Shown: positions 43,424-51,182, counted from the first letter of the stretch. The stretch is 64,000 nt of DNA from Indibacter alkaliphilus LW1 (GCF_000295935.2 NZ_ALWO02000040.1:62001-126000); one strand, 5' to 3'. Program-made: numbers and translations. The notes: generated by a model not told the origin, from the sequence alone.

Positions 43424-43642
43424 ATGAATCAACTCAAGTTATTTTTCGAAGAAAGAGCCTTTGGAGTCTGTTCCAAACTGGGGGAGAAATTCAATTTTCC
43501 TATTGACTCAATCCGCTTGTTTTTTATTTACAGTTCATTTATCACACTTGGCTCTCCCATCATCCTTTACGTGAGTATGGCTATGATGATGAAAGTTAGA
43601 AAATATCTCAGAAAGATGAACAATCCTGTACTATTTGACTAA
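43424..43642 (+). CDS. Small PspC-domain membrane protein
   Basis: 72 residues. The pattern FGVCSKLGEKFNFPIDSIRLFFIYSSFITLG followed by PIILYVSMAMMM is a single PspC domain with its membrane helix. No other domain. It converges with the GT2 gene and overlaps it by 4 bp at the 3' end. Stand-alone PspC proteins of this size are widespread in Bacteroidota and are thought to respond to membrane stress. Confidence 0.85.
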   Translation: MNQLKLFFEERAFGVCSKLGEKFNFPIDSIRLFFIYSSFITLGSPIILYVSMAMMMKVRKYLRKMNNPVLFD

Positions 43643-44637
43643 AGCTCTGAGAATTTCCTCTTACCAAGCAAATAGTATTCCCAAAGAATTGACCTGATAG
43701 TTGGGAAAGACGATGGCACAGTATTGCCTTTATTTTCAACAAGTTGATTTTTTAAGCTCAAAAACTGTCCGTGTGCCCTTAATACTGCTACTGCATCTTT
43801 GAGCTGCCCTCTAAAAGCGAATACTAACGCCGCCAAAATATCCAAGCCAATTCTTTTAAGATAGGTTTTCCTAAATTCAACAGGGCTTTGATTTTTCTTC
43901 AGGGTCAAAAGACTGTTTCTGAAATTCAATAAAGTTTTGAAAGGATTGCTTCTTGAAAGTGTAGCCCCTCCCTGATGATAAACAGCTATATTATATATAT
44001 ACTGCAATTTCCAGCCATCATTCCTTAGCCTCCAACAAAAATCGATTTCTTCCATATGTGCAAAAAATAAGGGATCGAACCCTCCGTATTCATGAAACAG
44101 TTTTGCTTGCACTGCCATGCAGGCCCCTGAAGTCCAATCTACTGCTGCCACGTCGTTGTATTGACCTTGATCTTTTTCTATTTGGGTGAAAATCCTACCT
44201 CTGCAGTAAGGATACCCCAATGAGTCCAGGTATCCTCCAGCTGCACCGGCATGATCAAAGTAGTCTTGATGAATGGCCGAGAGAATTTTAGGTTGAACAG
44301 CAGCCGTTTCAGGATTTGTTTCCAGCCAATCAATCAGGTTAGCATCCCAATCAGCAGTAACTTCCACATCAGAATTCAATAATATATAATATTGATACTT
44401 ACCTTCAATTTGCTTTAAAGCTTGGGTATATCCTCCGGCAAAACCATAGTTTTGGTCTAGAACTATAAGGGCTATATCAGGAAATTCATGTTTTAAAAAT
44501 TCGATGGAATCATCAGCGCTATTGTTATCAGCCACAATTATCTCAAAGGTGGAATGTGCTACCACTGAGGGTAAAAACTTCTGCAAAGTGTTTATACCAT
44601 TATAATTGAGTATAACTATGGCCGCTTTTCGCATCAA
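43639..44637 (-). CDS. Family 2 glycosyltransferase (rhamnosyltransferase-like)
   Basis: 332 residues. GT-A motifs: VILNYNGINTLQKFLPSV, VADNNSADDS, NYGFAGGYTQALK, LLNSDVEVTADW (the DxD-equivalent), WTSGACMAVQAKLFHEYGGFDPLFFAHMEEIDFCWRL. The C-terminal part has a hydrophobic helix (LDILAALVFAFRG). This is the N-acetylglucosaminyl-diphospho-decaprenol rhamnosyltransferase-like branch used in cell-surface polysaccharides. It overlaps the YbaB gene start-to-stop by 4 bp and is probably co-transcribed with it. Confidence 0.92.
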   Translation of the reverse strand: MMRKAAIVILNYNGINTLQKFLPSVVAHSTFEIIVADNNSADDSIEFLKHEFPDIALIVLDQNYGFAGGYTQALKQIEGKYQYYILLNSDVEVTADWDANLIDWLETNPETAAVQPKILSAIHQDYFDHAGAAGGYLDSLGYPYCRGRIFTQIEKDQGQYNDVAAVDWTSGACMAVQAKLFHEYGGFDPLFFAHMEEIDFCWRLRNDGWKLQYIYNIAVYHQGGATLSRSNPFKTLLNFRNSLLTLKKNQSPVEFRKTYLKRIGLDILAALVFAFRGQLKDAVAVLRAHGQFLSLKNQLVENKGNTVPSSFPTIRSILWEYYLLGKRKFSEL

Positions 44638-44966
44638 AACATATTTCCAAAATCCATCCCTGGGATGTTGGGCATCATGCCATCTGTAGCTGACTTCATT
44701 TCTTCTTTGATCTTGATATCAATCTCTTCCATGGCTTTATTTGTCGCAGCTACTATGAGATCACTCAACATATCTTTATCCGATTGATTGACCAAGGAAT
44801 CATCCATTTGAATGGTAATTACTTTTCTGGCTCCATTTACCGTCACTTTTACCATTCCGGCTCCTGATTCGCCTTCTGCCCTGAGGTGAACTAATTTGGA
44901 CTGGGCTTCTTTGATTTTAGCCTGCGCCTCTTTCACCTTATTCATAATACTCATCAAATCGAACAT
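44634..44966 (-). CDS. YbaB/EbfC-family nucleoid-associated protein
   Basis: 110 residues, typical length. It starts MFDLMSIMNKVKEAQAKIKEAQSKL (coiled-coil helix) and continues GESGAGMVKVTVNGARKVITIQMDDSLV, the central family motif, then a second helix and a flexible C-terminus (NIPGMDFGNMF). Members are small dimeric DNA-binding proteins, often beside dnaX and recR; neither is here. It overlaps the downstream GT2 by 4 bp. Confidence 0.94.
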   Translation of the reverse strand: MFDLMSIMNKVKEAQAKIKEAQSKLVHLRAEGESGAGMVKVTVNGARKVITIQMDDSLVNQSDKDMLSDLIVAATNKAMEEIDIKIKEEMKSATDGMMPNIPGMDFGNMF

Positions 44967-45174
44967 GTCTTTTGCTTTATTTCCGGCAAATATAACTTTT
45001 TCCTTTCAGTCTGCTTAATCCATTGGACACAAACCAACAAATAGTCCAACCGTTAATGGAAATTAAATTTCATAAATATAAATTATTTAGAATTTTAATA
45101 AATGAAATGAAACCTATTCCAAAATTAAACGATAGCATCTTTATAATAGCCAAACACTTTCAACCAAATTAATT

Positions 45175-45456
45175 ATGAAGACCGTAGAAAAAATTGAGAA
45201 GGAGAAAATCACAGAACTGAAATTTTCAAAAAAAGAAGTTCTTGAAAATGAAGTAGAGAAGAAAAGGAGAAACTTTGAATTGATGCGGGCTCAAGCTTTG
45301 GGAAACCTCCTGAAAAACAAGGTGAATATCACATTCGAAACAGCGGATGAAAAAATATATCAAGTCAGTACAACTGTTTGGGCAGTAGGCGCAGAATACG
45401 TCAGCTTAAAACAAAACCTTTTTATTCCTGTCAATGCCATTTTGGAAGTAGATTGA
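45175..45456 (+). CDS. Small cytoplasmic protein of unknown function
   Basis: 93 residues. A strongly charged N-terminal helix (KTVEKIEKEKITELKFSKKEVLENEVEKKRRNFEL) is followed by a beta-strand part (NKVNITFETADEKIYQVSTTVWAVGAEYVSLKQNLFIPVNAILEVD). No signal peptide or membrane segment. The last segment looks like a small barrel. I recognise no named family, but the gene has its own strong terminator at 45491, supporting that it is real and monocistronic. Confidence 0.75.
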   Translation: MKTVEKIEKEKITELKFSKKEVLENEVEKKRRNFELMRAQALGNLLKNKVNITFETADEKIYQVSTTVWAVGAEYVSLKQNLFIPVNAILEVD

Positions 45457-45490
45457 ACTGGAACCGACCACGCATAAAGCTTTTTGAAAG

Positions 45491-45530
45491 AACATTTCCA
45501 AAGTTTAAAACTTTGGAAATGTTTGCTTTT
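45491..45530 (+). terminator. Strong hairpin terminator after the 93-residue protein
   Basis: 13-bp stem AACATTTCCAAAG/CTTTGGAAATGTT with an A/T-rich loop, followed by TGCTTTT. The convergent hisS ends 72 bp away. Confidence 0.85.
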
Positions 45531-45594
45531 AACACGCTCTTAAAATAATCATTGTTTGACTTTTGATCAGATATATTCACTGAAGGTATTTTGC

Positions 45595-46971
45595 TTATAA
45601 GGATTGTTTCAATTTTTCCACTGCCGTACTTAAGTCCATCAGCTCCTGGATTCCTGTTTTTAAATCTTTAAGAGAAACCTTTCTTTCTGATATTTCATTA
45701 TCCCCGAGTACAAGTACGAAAGGAATATCTTTTTTATCCGCATAGGTAATCTGTTTTTTCATTTTGGTCTGGTCAGGATATAACTCTGAAGAAATCCCCG
45801 CACCCCTTAATTTGCTCAAGACCATTAATCCATAAGCATAACCCTTTTCATCAAAGTAGCTGATCAGTACTTTTGTTCGATCCATATTACTTTCAGGAAA
45901 AAGTCCAAGCTCTTCCATGACATCATAAAGCCTATCCACGCCAAAGGAAAATCCAACACCCGAGACACCTTCAAGTCCAAAAACTCCCGTCAGGTTATCA
46001 TATCTGCCCCCTCCACTCACAGAGCCAATGGACACATTATTTACTTTGACTTCGAAAATAGCTCCTGTATAATAAGATAACCCTCTGGCCAGGACTACAT
46101 CAAAATCAATATTTGACTGATTTTCACCATATGTCTCAAGGAGTCCAAAAACCTCTTCCAATTCAGCGATTCCCTTCAGACCGGTCTCTGAACTTGCCAA
46201 AAAGCTTTTTAAAAACTCAAGCTTTGAAAGGTTGTTCTGATTCAGCTGGATAATTGGGCTAAGTTTTTCGATGGAGGCTGAGGAAAAACCTCTTTGAGAT
46301 AATTCTTCCTGTACTTTTTCCCAACCTATTTTATCCAGTTTATCAATGGCAACACAAAGCTCACCTTCTCTTCCTGACTCCCCTATCACTTCAGATAGTC
46401 CCGTCAGTATTTTTCTATTGTTAAGTTTGATACTATAGTCCGTCAAACCCAATTTAGCAAATACCCTTTTGATCATCAGGATAATTTCCAACTCACAGAT
46501 CAGGCTATCAGTCCCTACTACATCAGCATCGCATTGGTAAAATTCCCGGTAACGGCCTTTCTGAGGCCTGTCTGCGCGCCAAACAGGCTGAATCTGAAAT
46601 CGTTTAAAAGGAAAGGTAATGTCATTTCTATTCATCACGACATACCTTGCAAACGGCACTGTAAGATCGTATCTCAACCCCTTTTCAGCAAGCAAGGGAA
46701 GCACTGCTGAGACTCCTTCCTGTAGGTGCTCCTCTTTTACATTCTTCAAAAAGTCTCCGCTATTCAGGATTTTATACAAAAGCTGATCCCCTTCATCTCC
46801 ATATTTACCGGTTAGGGTACTTAGGTTTTCCATGGAAGGGGTTTCCAATTGTTGAAAGCCAAAAAGCTTGAAAGTATCCTTAATGGTATCCAGAATAAAG
46901 TTTCTTTTGGCCATTTGAGATGGACCGAAATCTCTTGTTCCTTTGGGTAAGCTTGGTTTTTGAATGGACAT
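45595..46971 (-). CDS. hisS: Histidyl-tRNA synthetase
   Basis: 458 residues from ATG 46971; the frame extends to a TTG at 46992. Class II synthetase motifs are clear: LPKGTRDF at the N-terminus, motif 2 around RYDLTVPFARYVVMN...FKRFQIQPVWRADRPQKGRYREFYQCDADVVG, the histidine signatures LARGLSYYTGAIFEV and SVSGGGRYDNL, and motif 3 GVGFSFGVDRL. The C-terminal anticodon-binding domain starts near TKVLISY. It charges tRNA-His in the cytoplasm. It is transcribed divergently from the 47-residue basic protein, with -7 boxes for both in the 89-bp gap. Confidence 0.97.
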   Translation of the reverse strand: MSIQKPSLPKGTRDFGPSQMAKRNFILDTIKDTFKLFGFQQLETPSMENLSTLTGKYGDEGDQLLYKILNSGDFLKNVKEEHLQEGVSAVLPLLAEKGLRYDLTVPFARYVVMNRNDITFPFKRFQIQPVWRADRPQKGRYREFYQCDADVVGTDSLICELEIILMIKRVFAKLGLTDYSIKLNNRKILTGLSEVIGESGREGELCVAIDKLDKIGWEKVQEELSQRGFSSASIEKLSPIIQLNQNNLSKLEFLKSFLASSETGLKGIAELEEVFGLLETYGENQSNIDFDVVLARGLSYYTGAIFEVKVNNVSIGSVSGGGRYDNLTGVFGLEGVSGVGFSFGVDRLYDVMEELGLFPESNMDRTKVLISYFDEKGYAYGLMVLSKLRGAGISSELYPDQTKMKKQITYADKKDIPFVLVLGDNEISERKVSLKDLKTGIQELMDLSTAVEKLKQSL

Positions 46972-46989
46972 CTTTTGTTTTATTTTGCC

Positions 46990-46997
46990 CAAAGTTA
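46990..46997 (-). promoter_or_regulatory. hisS: -7 box (TAACTTTG) for hisS
   Basis: Exact TAnnTTTG match on the minus strand, 19 bp before the hisS ATG, giving a very short leader. No good -33. Confidence 0.45.
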
Positions 46998-47018
46998 AGT
47001 AAAATCAAAATTTTATTT

Positions 47019-47026
47019 TAATTTTG
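47019..47026 (+). promoter_or_regulatory. -7 box (TAATTTTG) for the 47-residue basic protein
   Basis: Exact TAnnTTTG match, placing the ATG about 28 nt after the predicted start site. No clear -33. Confidence 0.45.
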
Positions 47027-47060
47027 CACCTCATTTGAGACAACATAAACAGATAATACG

Positions 47061-47204
47061 ATGGCTGTTACTACATTAAAAAGAAAATTGAAAAGAAAAA
47101 GACAAGCTCAAAATACAAGAGTTTTAAAAATCAAACAATTGAGTGCCAAGCCGGTAATCAAAAATGTTGATGTTGAAGAATTGAAGAAAAACTTCGACAA
47201 GTAA
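47061..47204 (+). CDS. 47-residue, highly basic protein
   Basis: Hand-translated. It begins MAVTTLKRKLKRKRQAQNTR and ends ELKKNFDK; about one third of residues are Lys or Arg. It has its own -7 box and an excellent terminator 26 bp after the stop, so it is very likely expressed. It is too short for routine gene calling. The charge pattern and size are like a small ribosomal or RNA-associated protein, and Bacteroidota have lineage-specific small ribosomal proteins, but I cannot name a family. It diverges from hisS, another translation gene. Confidence 0.78.
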   Translation: MAVTTLKRKLKRKRQAQNTRVLKIKQLSAKPVIKNVDVEELKKNFDK

Positions 47205-47229
47205 GATTTACTTTTTCTGTAAAAGAAAT

Positions 47230-47265
47230 AATAAAGGCGGTCAATTTTGATCGCCTTTATTGTTT
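47230..47265 (+). terminator. Rho-independent terminator after the basic small protein
   Basis: 13-bp stem AATAAAGGCGGTC/GATCGCCTTTATT (one G-U pair), loop AATTTT, followed by GTTTAC. Strong stem, modest T tract. Confidence 0.85.
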
Positions 47266-47334
47266 ACTACATCGTTTTGATTTTTCCCAATAATACCAAA
47301 GTATATAATAGCTATTAGCTATACACCTGGATTC

Positions 47335-48480
47335 TTAAAATTGATACACCTCGAAAACAGCTATATCATCATGATCTGCATTCTCTCTTTGAATCGCCAA
47401 GCCATCCTTTGTCACAAAATACGCGCCATATTTGATCAAGTATTGGTCATAAGGGATAGCATATTCATCTTTAAATTTAAACGCTTTATCAAAAACCATT
47501 ACTGAATAATTTCTTTTTAAATTCTCCAACCCTGTCTGAAAAATATCAATAACTCCATTGAATATTGGGTATCCCACAATTCTATAAAACTCCTCTTTAT
47601 ATGGATTGTAGAGTAAATTGACAAAAACGAAATTAGAGGTGTAATTTGAAGAGATATCCATCATTTCGCTGATGGAAGGTTTTTGTTTCAAATCATCTTG
47701 CGACAAACCTTTTTTCAAAATCATTCGGTTCTTTTTTTGTCCCTTTCCTTCCAAGTTGATTTTTTTCTCAAATTTCCAATTGCGATCATACTTATACACT
47801 GAATTCGAAGTTGGCCAATTCACATAATAGCACTGTCCAACTTGTTGGTAAGACCAATATAGATATTCGAAAATACCGTGAAACCCCTCCACATACTCAT
47901 CTTCTATTGGGCATATCGGTTCAATAGTTTCATCATTCCAATTTTGAATACGGATTATGGACGAGGAACCTTTTTGCGCAATAAAATAATTGGCAATTTC
48001 CAAATGATTGCCTGAAACCACTAAATCTAAGTGTCCGGGAACAATATGTGGTTTACCAGGCACATCAGCACTTTTTAAATTTGTTTTGATCCTGATTTCT
48101 CCTTCGCTGTTGGTCAGGAAGAGTTCGTTAAATTCATTGATTAAAAAAATTGAATCTTCATTGAAAAAGGAATATCCTGAGATTTTCCTGTAATCAAGAT
48201 TGGGATCATAGTATATAGAGTTTTCAAGATAACCTTCTTCCAAATTATAAAAATCCAATCTATTTAAACTGTAATTTAATGTAAGTAGCTTTTCTGTAGT
48301 GCCATCAAATACATATTGCGGATAAAGCATTTTATAAGAAGACAGTGAGTCAATATATAACTCATATGTAATAATGGGATTAGACAAATTTTTAAGATTT
48401 TCAAATTGAGCATTTTTCTTTTTGCAACCCCCGAAAAAACAAAACCCAGCTAAATAAATGATATATAAACAATTTTTCAT
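47335..48480 (-). CDS. Beta-propeller lipoprotein (DUF4221-like)
   Basis: 381 residues. Lipobox AGFCFFGGC (Cys 19). The mature part is beta-rich with many aromatic residues; motifs such as NRLDFYNLEEG, GYSFFNEDSIFLIN and SVMVFDKAFKFKDEYAIP suggest a six-bladed propeller of the type annotated DUF4221 or 6-bladed in Bacteroidota. The gene and the 188 bp before it are noticeably AT-richer than their neighbours, which may indicate acquisition or relaxed constraint. Function unknown; monocistronic. Confidence 0.75.
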   Translation of the reverse strand: MKNCLYIIYLAGFCFFGGCKKKNAQFENLKNLSNPIITYELYIDSLSSYKMLYPQYVFDGTTEKLLTLNYSLNRLDFYNLEEGYLENSIYYDPNLDYRKISGYSFFNEDSIFLINEFNELFLTNSEGEIRIKTNLKSADVPGKPHIVPGHLDLVVSGNHLEIANYFIAQKGSSSIIRIQNWNDETIEPICPIEDEYVEGFHGIFEYLYWSYQQVGQCYYVNWPTSNSVYKYDRNWKFEKKINLEGKGQKKNRMILKKGLSQDDLKQKPSISEMMDISSNYTSNFVFVNLLYNPYKEEFYRIVGYPIFNGVIDIFQTGLENLKRNYSVMVFDKAFKFKDEYAIPYDQYLIKYGAYFVTKDGLAIQRENADHDDIAVFEVYQF

Positions 48481-48668
48481 GTTTAATTATAATTTAAATT
48501 TAACATAATTATAAAAGGAATAATTTCTCCTTATCAACTTAAACCGGTTTCAGTATTATTTCAATTATAAAAAAAAAAAATGACCACGCAAGAAAAATTA
48601 CTAAAAATTAAATAATTACTTTTTTTCTACTTTGTTGTAGATTAAAGTCAATAATAAATTCTTATTAG

Positions 48669-49181
48669 CTAATTTTTTGAAATAACACCTCTCTTGCCCA
48701 ATTCGACTACTTTCAAATTGGATGTTTTCCCATTTTCAATTTCAAAAAGCAACATAGTTCTCACCACATGAAATCCATGCTGACCGATAGCACCCGGATT
48801 CATATACAAGCAGTTTAATTCCCTGTCAAATTCAACCTTGCAGATATGAGAGTGTCCGCACACAAACAATTGTGGTTTTTCTGTTTTCAAAAGTACCTTA
48901 ATTCCTTTTGCATATCGGGGTGGTTTTCCGCCGATATGGTTCATCAGTATTTTCATGCCTTCCAATTCAAAAATCAAGGTTTCCGGAAACCGTTCTTGGG
49001 CAGATTGATCATCAATATTGCCTGTAATGGCACGGATATTTTTACCTGAAGGCAAAGCACCTATGACTCCCAAATCACCAATATCCCCTGCATGCCAAAT
49101 TTCATCCACTTCTTTGAGATGATTTATTGTGGCTTCATCAATGTATCCATGTGAATCAGAAATCAACGCTACTTTTACCAT
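48669..49181 (-). CDS. YfcE/MJ0936-type metallophosphoesterase
   Basis: 170 residues. Metal ligands of the calcineurin-like fold: D9-S-H11 (LISDSHG), HAGDIGD, ITGNIDD, the motif NHIGG and the final GHSH...NPGAIGQHG. Members are cytoplasmic phosphodiesterases of broad in-vitro activity; the natural substrate is unknown. A perfect TTTG-N19-TACTTTTG promoter ends only 4 bases before its ATG, so translation is probably from a leaderless mRNA. Confidence 0.94.
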   Translation of the reverse strand: MVKVALISDSHGYIDEATINHLKEVDEIWHAGDIGDLGVIGALPSGKNIRAITGNIDDQSAQERFPETLIFELEGMKILMNHIGGKPPRYAKGIKVLLKTEKPQLFVCGHSHICKVEFDRELNCLYMNPGAIGQHGFHVVRTMLLFEIENGKTSNLKVVELGKRGVISKN

Positions 49182-49185
49182 GCCT

Positions 49186-49216
49186 CAAAAGTAAATAAGA
49201 TTTAAAGCCCTTCAAA
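49186..49216 (-). promoter_or_regulatory. Perfect Bacteroidota promoter (TTTG-N19-TACTTTTG) for the metallophosphoesterase
   Basis: On the minus strand, TTTG at 49216-49213, a 19-bp spacer, and TACTTTTG at 49193-49186: the full -33/-7 consensus. The ATG is at 49181, where the transcription start itself would be expected. Confidence 0.7.
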
Positions 49217-49414
49217 AGTGTGGTTTTAAACTTTTCGGAAGGTAAGTAAAACCTTATTATTCAGGTCAAAAGGAATAAAAGTTCTGAAAAGTAATTGTGG
49301 TTATGTGCCTTTTTAAGTCAGAATTTTCTCTAAATCCCTTATTAAGCAAGTTAATCCAATTGTGAACCTTTTATCAGTACCTTTATCCGACACTCAAAAT
49401 ACATTGGAAAATAA

Positions 49415-49427
49415 GGCATGATATGCC
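49415..49427. promoter_or_regulatory. Inverted repeat GGCAT-GAT-ATGCC upstream of pdhB
   Basis: A perfect 5+5 inverted repeat with 3-bp spacer, 9 bp upstream of the pdhB -33 box. A position suited to an activator or repressor dimer. The rest of the 309-bp gap (49182-49490) shows nothing else. Confidence 0.4.
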
Positions 49428-49436
49428 AAAGCTTGT

Positions 49437-49467
49437 TTTGGATTTGAGGGATTAGTTCCTATTTTTA
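49437..49467 (+). promoter_or_regulatory. pdhB: Promoter of pdhB (TTTG-N19-TATTTTTA)
   Basis: TTTG at 49437-49440 and TATTTTTA at 49460-49467 with the ideal 19-bp spacer; one mismatch at the last base. It predicts a leader of under 20 nt to ATG 49491. Confidence 0.6.
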
Positions 49468-49490
49468 CGAGCCAAAATATTGTCTATATA

Positions 49491-50471
49491 ATGAGAGTTA
49501 TCCAATTCAGAGAAGCTTTACGTGAGGCCATGTCAGAAGAAATGAGACGCGACAAAAATGTGTTTCTCATGGGCGAAGAGGTGGCAGAATATAATGGAGC
49601 CTATAAGGTTTCCCAAGGAATGTTGGACGAATTCGGTCCGGACAGGGTTTATGATACTCCTATTTCCGAGCTCGGTTTTGCTGGTTTGGGAGTAGGCGCA
49701 GCGATGAACGGTCTAAGACCACTTATCGAGTTTATGACCTTCAATTTTTCCCTGGTAGCCATAGACCAGATCATCAATTCGGCAGCCAAAATGCTAGCCA
49801 TGTCGGGTGGGGCATATAATGTACCGATCGTATTCAGAGGTCCAACAGGTAATGCAGGCCAATTAGGGGCTACGCACTCTTCCAATTTTGAAAATTGGTT
49901 TGCCAATACACCGGGATTGAAAGTTGTTGTACCTTCAAATCCCTACGATGCCAAGGGCTTGTTGAAAGCATCTATTAGAGATGATGATCCAGTGATTTTT
50001 ATGGAATCTGAGTTGATGTATTCTGATAAAGGTGAGGTCCCTGAAAGCGAATACCTACTTCCTATTGGTGTAGCTGACATCAAAAGAAAAGGAAAAGACG
50101 TCACCATTGTTTCTTTTGGAAAAATGATGAAAGTAGCCTTAGAAGCCGCAGAAGAACTGGCGAAAGACGGAGTAGAAGCAGAGGTTATCGATTTGAGAAC
50201 CGTGAGACCAATTGACTACGCCGCTGTAGTAGAGTCAGTGAAAAAGACCAACAGGTGCGTGGTCGTGGAGGAAGCCAATCCACTTGCTGCGATTTCTTCC
50301 GAAATCACATACCACCTCCAAAGGTATGCATTTGACTATTTGGATGCCCCAGTAGTAAGGGTCAACTCTATGGATGTACCTTTGAGTTATGCTCCTACCT
50401 ACATTGATGCTACCATACCAAATGTCAAGAGAACCTTGGATGCGGTAAAAGACGTGATGTATAAAAAGTAA
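49491..50471 (+). CDS. pdhB: Pyruvate dehydrogenase E1 component, beta subunit
   Basis: 326 residues, standard length. Transketolase-type blocks: VIQFREALREAMSEEMRRDKNVFLMGEEV, YDTPISELGFAGLGVGAAMNGLRPLIEFMTFNF, GPTGNAGQLGATHS, KVVVPSNPYDAKGLLKASI, PVIFMESELMY, then the C-terminal domain with VSFGKMM and LRTVRPIDY. With the alpha subunit it decarboxylates pyruvate and acetylates E2 lipoyl groups. The alpha (pdhA) and E2 genes are not adjacent, so the operon is split. A strong terminator follows at once. Confidence 0.96.
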   Translation: MRVIQFREALREAMSEEMRRDKNVFLMGEEVAEYNGAYKVSQGMLDEFGPDRVYDTPISELGFAGLGVGAAMNGLRPLIEFMTFNFSLVAIDQIINSAAKMLAMSGGAYNVPIVFRGPTGNAGQLGATHSSNFENWFANTPGLKVVVPSNPYDAKGLLKASIRDDDPVIFMESELMYSDKGEVPESEYLLPIGVADIKRKGKDVTIVSFGKMMKVALEAAEELAKDGVEAEVIDLRTVRPIDYAAVVESVKKTNRCVVVEEANPLAAISSEITYHLQRYAFDYLDAPVVRVNSMDVPLSYAPTYIDATIPNVKRTLDAVKDVMYKK

Positions 50472-50493
50472 CCATAACAGATTAAATTTATAC

Positions 50494-50526
50494 GGCCTTT
50501 GGAATTGCTTCCAAAGGCCTTTTTTA
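50494..50526 (+). terminator. Strong rho-independent terminator after pdhB
   Basis: Perfect 11-bp stem GGCCTTTGGAA/TTCCAAAGGCC, loop TTGC, followed by six T. It starts 22 bp after the pdhB stop. Confidence 0.93.
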
Positions 50527-50558
50527 TTTATTACTTTACACTCCTACACCTCTGCTGA

Positions 50559-50594
50559 CTGGTTCAAGTCTTCAGCCCTGGTTCAAGTCTTCAG
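50559..50594. repeat. 17-bp direct repeat CTGGTTCAAGTCTTCAG x2
   Basis: Identical copies at 50559-50575 and 50578-50594 (2-bp gap). The second copy also forms CAAGTC-TTCA-GACTTG, a 6-bp hairpin with the following bases. Confidence 0.85.
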
Positions 50595-50879
50595 ACTTGG
50601 GCCAACCCGCCCCAGTTTTCAAACTACATAATTTAGGTCAGAGCAAAACTCAAAGATATCTGTCAGTCTAGCTTAGTCCTCCTCCATTATCCTATTGTCA
50701 ACTTGCCAAGCTAGCCGTATAGCTACTCTTTAGGCAGGCTATTTCAGCATGGCAAGTACTCAAAATCGCTGTAGACTAAGGGTATTTAAAACCAAAAAAC
50801 CAGCATACCTGAGAATCCTTTTAAAAAACAACCACTGACCTTATACACCATCATAATCCTTCTTGACTCATTATTATTC

Positions 50880-50949
50880 ATTCATTATTCGAAATTTTAT
50901 TTATAAAATTGAATATCGAACAAAGAACATCGAATAATGAATGATGAAC
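50880..50949. repeat. Palindromic segment with six NNNGAAY heptamers
   Basis: ATTCATTATTCGA (50880-50892) is the exact reverse complement of TCGAATAATGAAT (50930-50942). Between them is the inner palindrome AATTTTAT-TT-ATAAAATT. From 50908 the units ATTGAAT, ATCGAAC, AAAGAAC, ATCGAAT, AATGAAT, GATGAAC run in 7-bp register. Confidence 0.8.
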
Positions 50950-50984
50950 CAAAACGGTCAAGGTTATTTAGGGAAAGACAAACC

Positions 50985-51182
50985 CTCATCTCTCATCCTT
51001 TATCCTTCATCCTTTATCCTTCATCCTTCATCCTTCATCCTTCATCCTTTATCCTTTATCCTTTATTCCCTCATCCTTCATCCCTCATCCTTCATCCCTC
51101 ATCCCTCATCCCTCATCCCTCATCCTTCATCCCTCATCCTTCATCCTTTATTCCCTCATCCTTCATCCCTCATCCTTTATTC
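50985..51182. repeat. 28-unit heptamer array (TTCATCC, CTCATCC, TTTATCC, TTTATTC)
   Basis: Almost pure 7-bp tandem array. Position 1-3 varies (TTC, CTC, TTT), while ATCC is nearly fixed. Two single-C insertions occur at 51069 and 51154, both directly after a TTTATTC unit. Noncoding; flanked by the terminator of the TonB receptor gene. Confidence 0.95.

Noticed and set aside
50985-51182. CRISPR array
   Set aside because: Units are only 7 bp with no unique spacers and no cas genes nearby.
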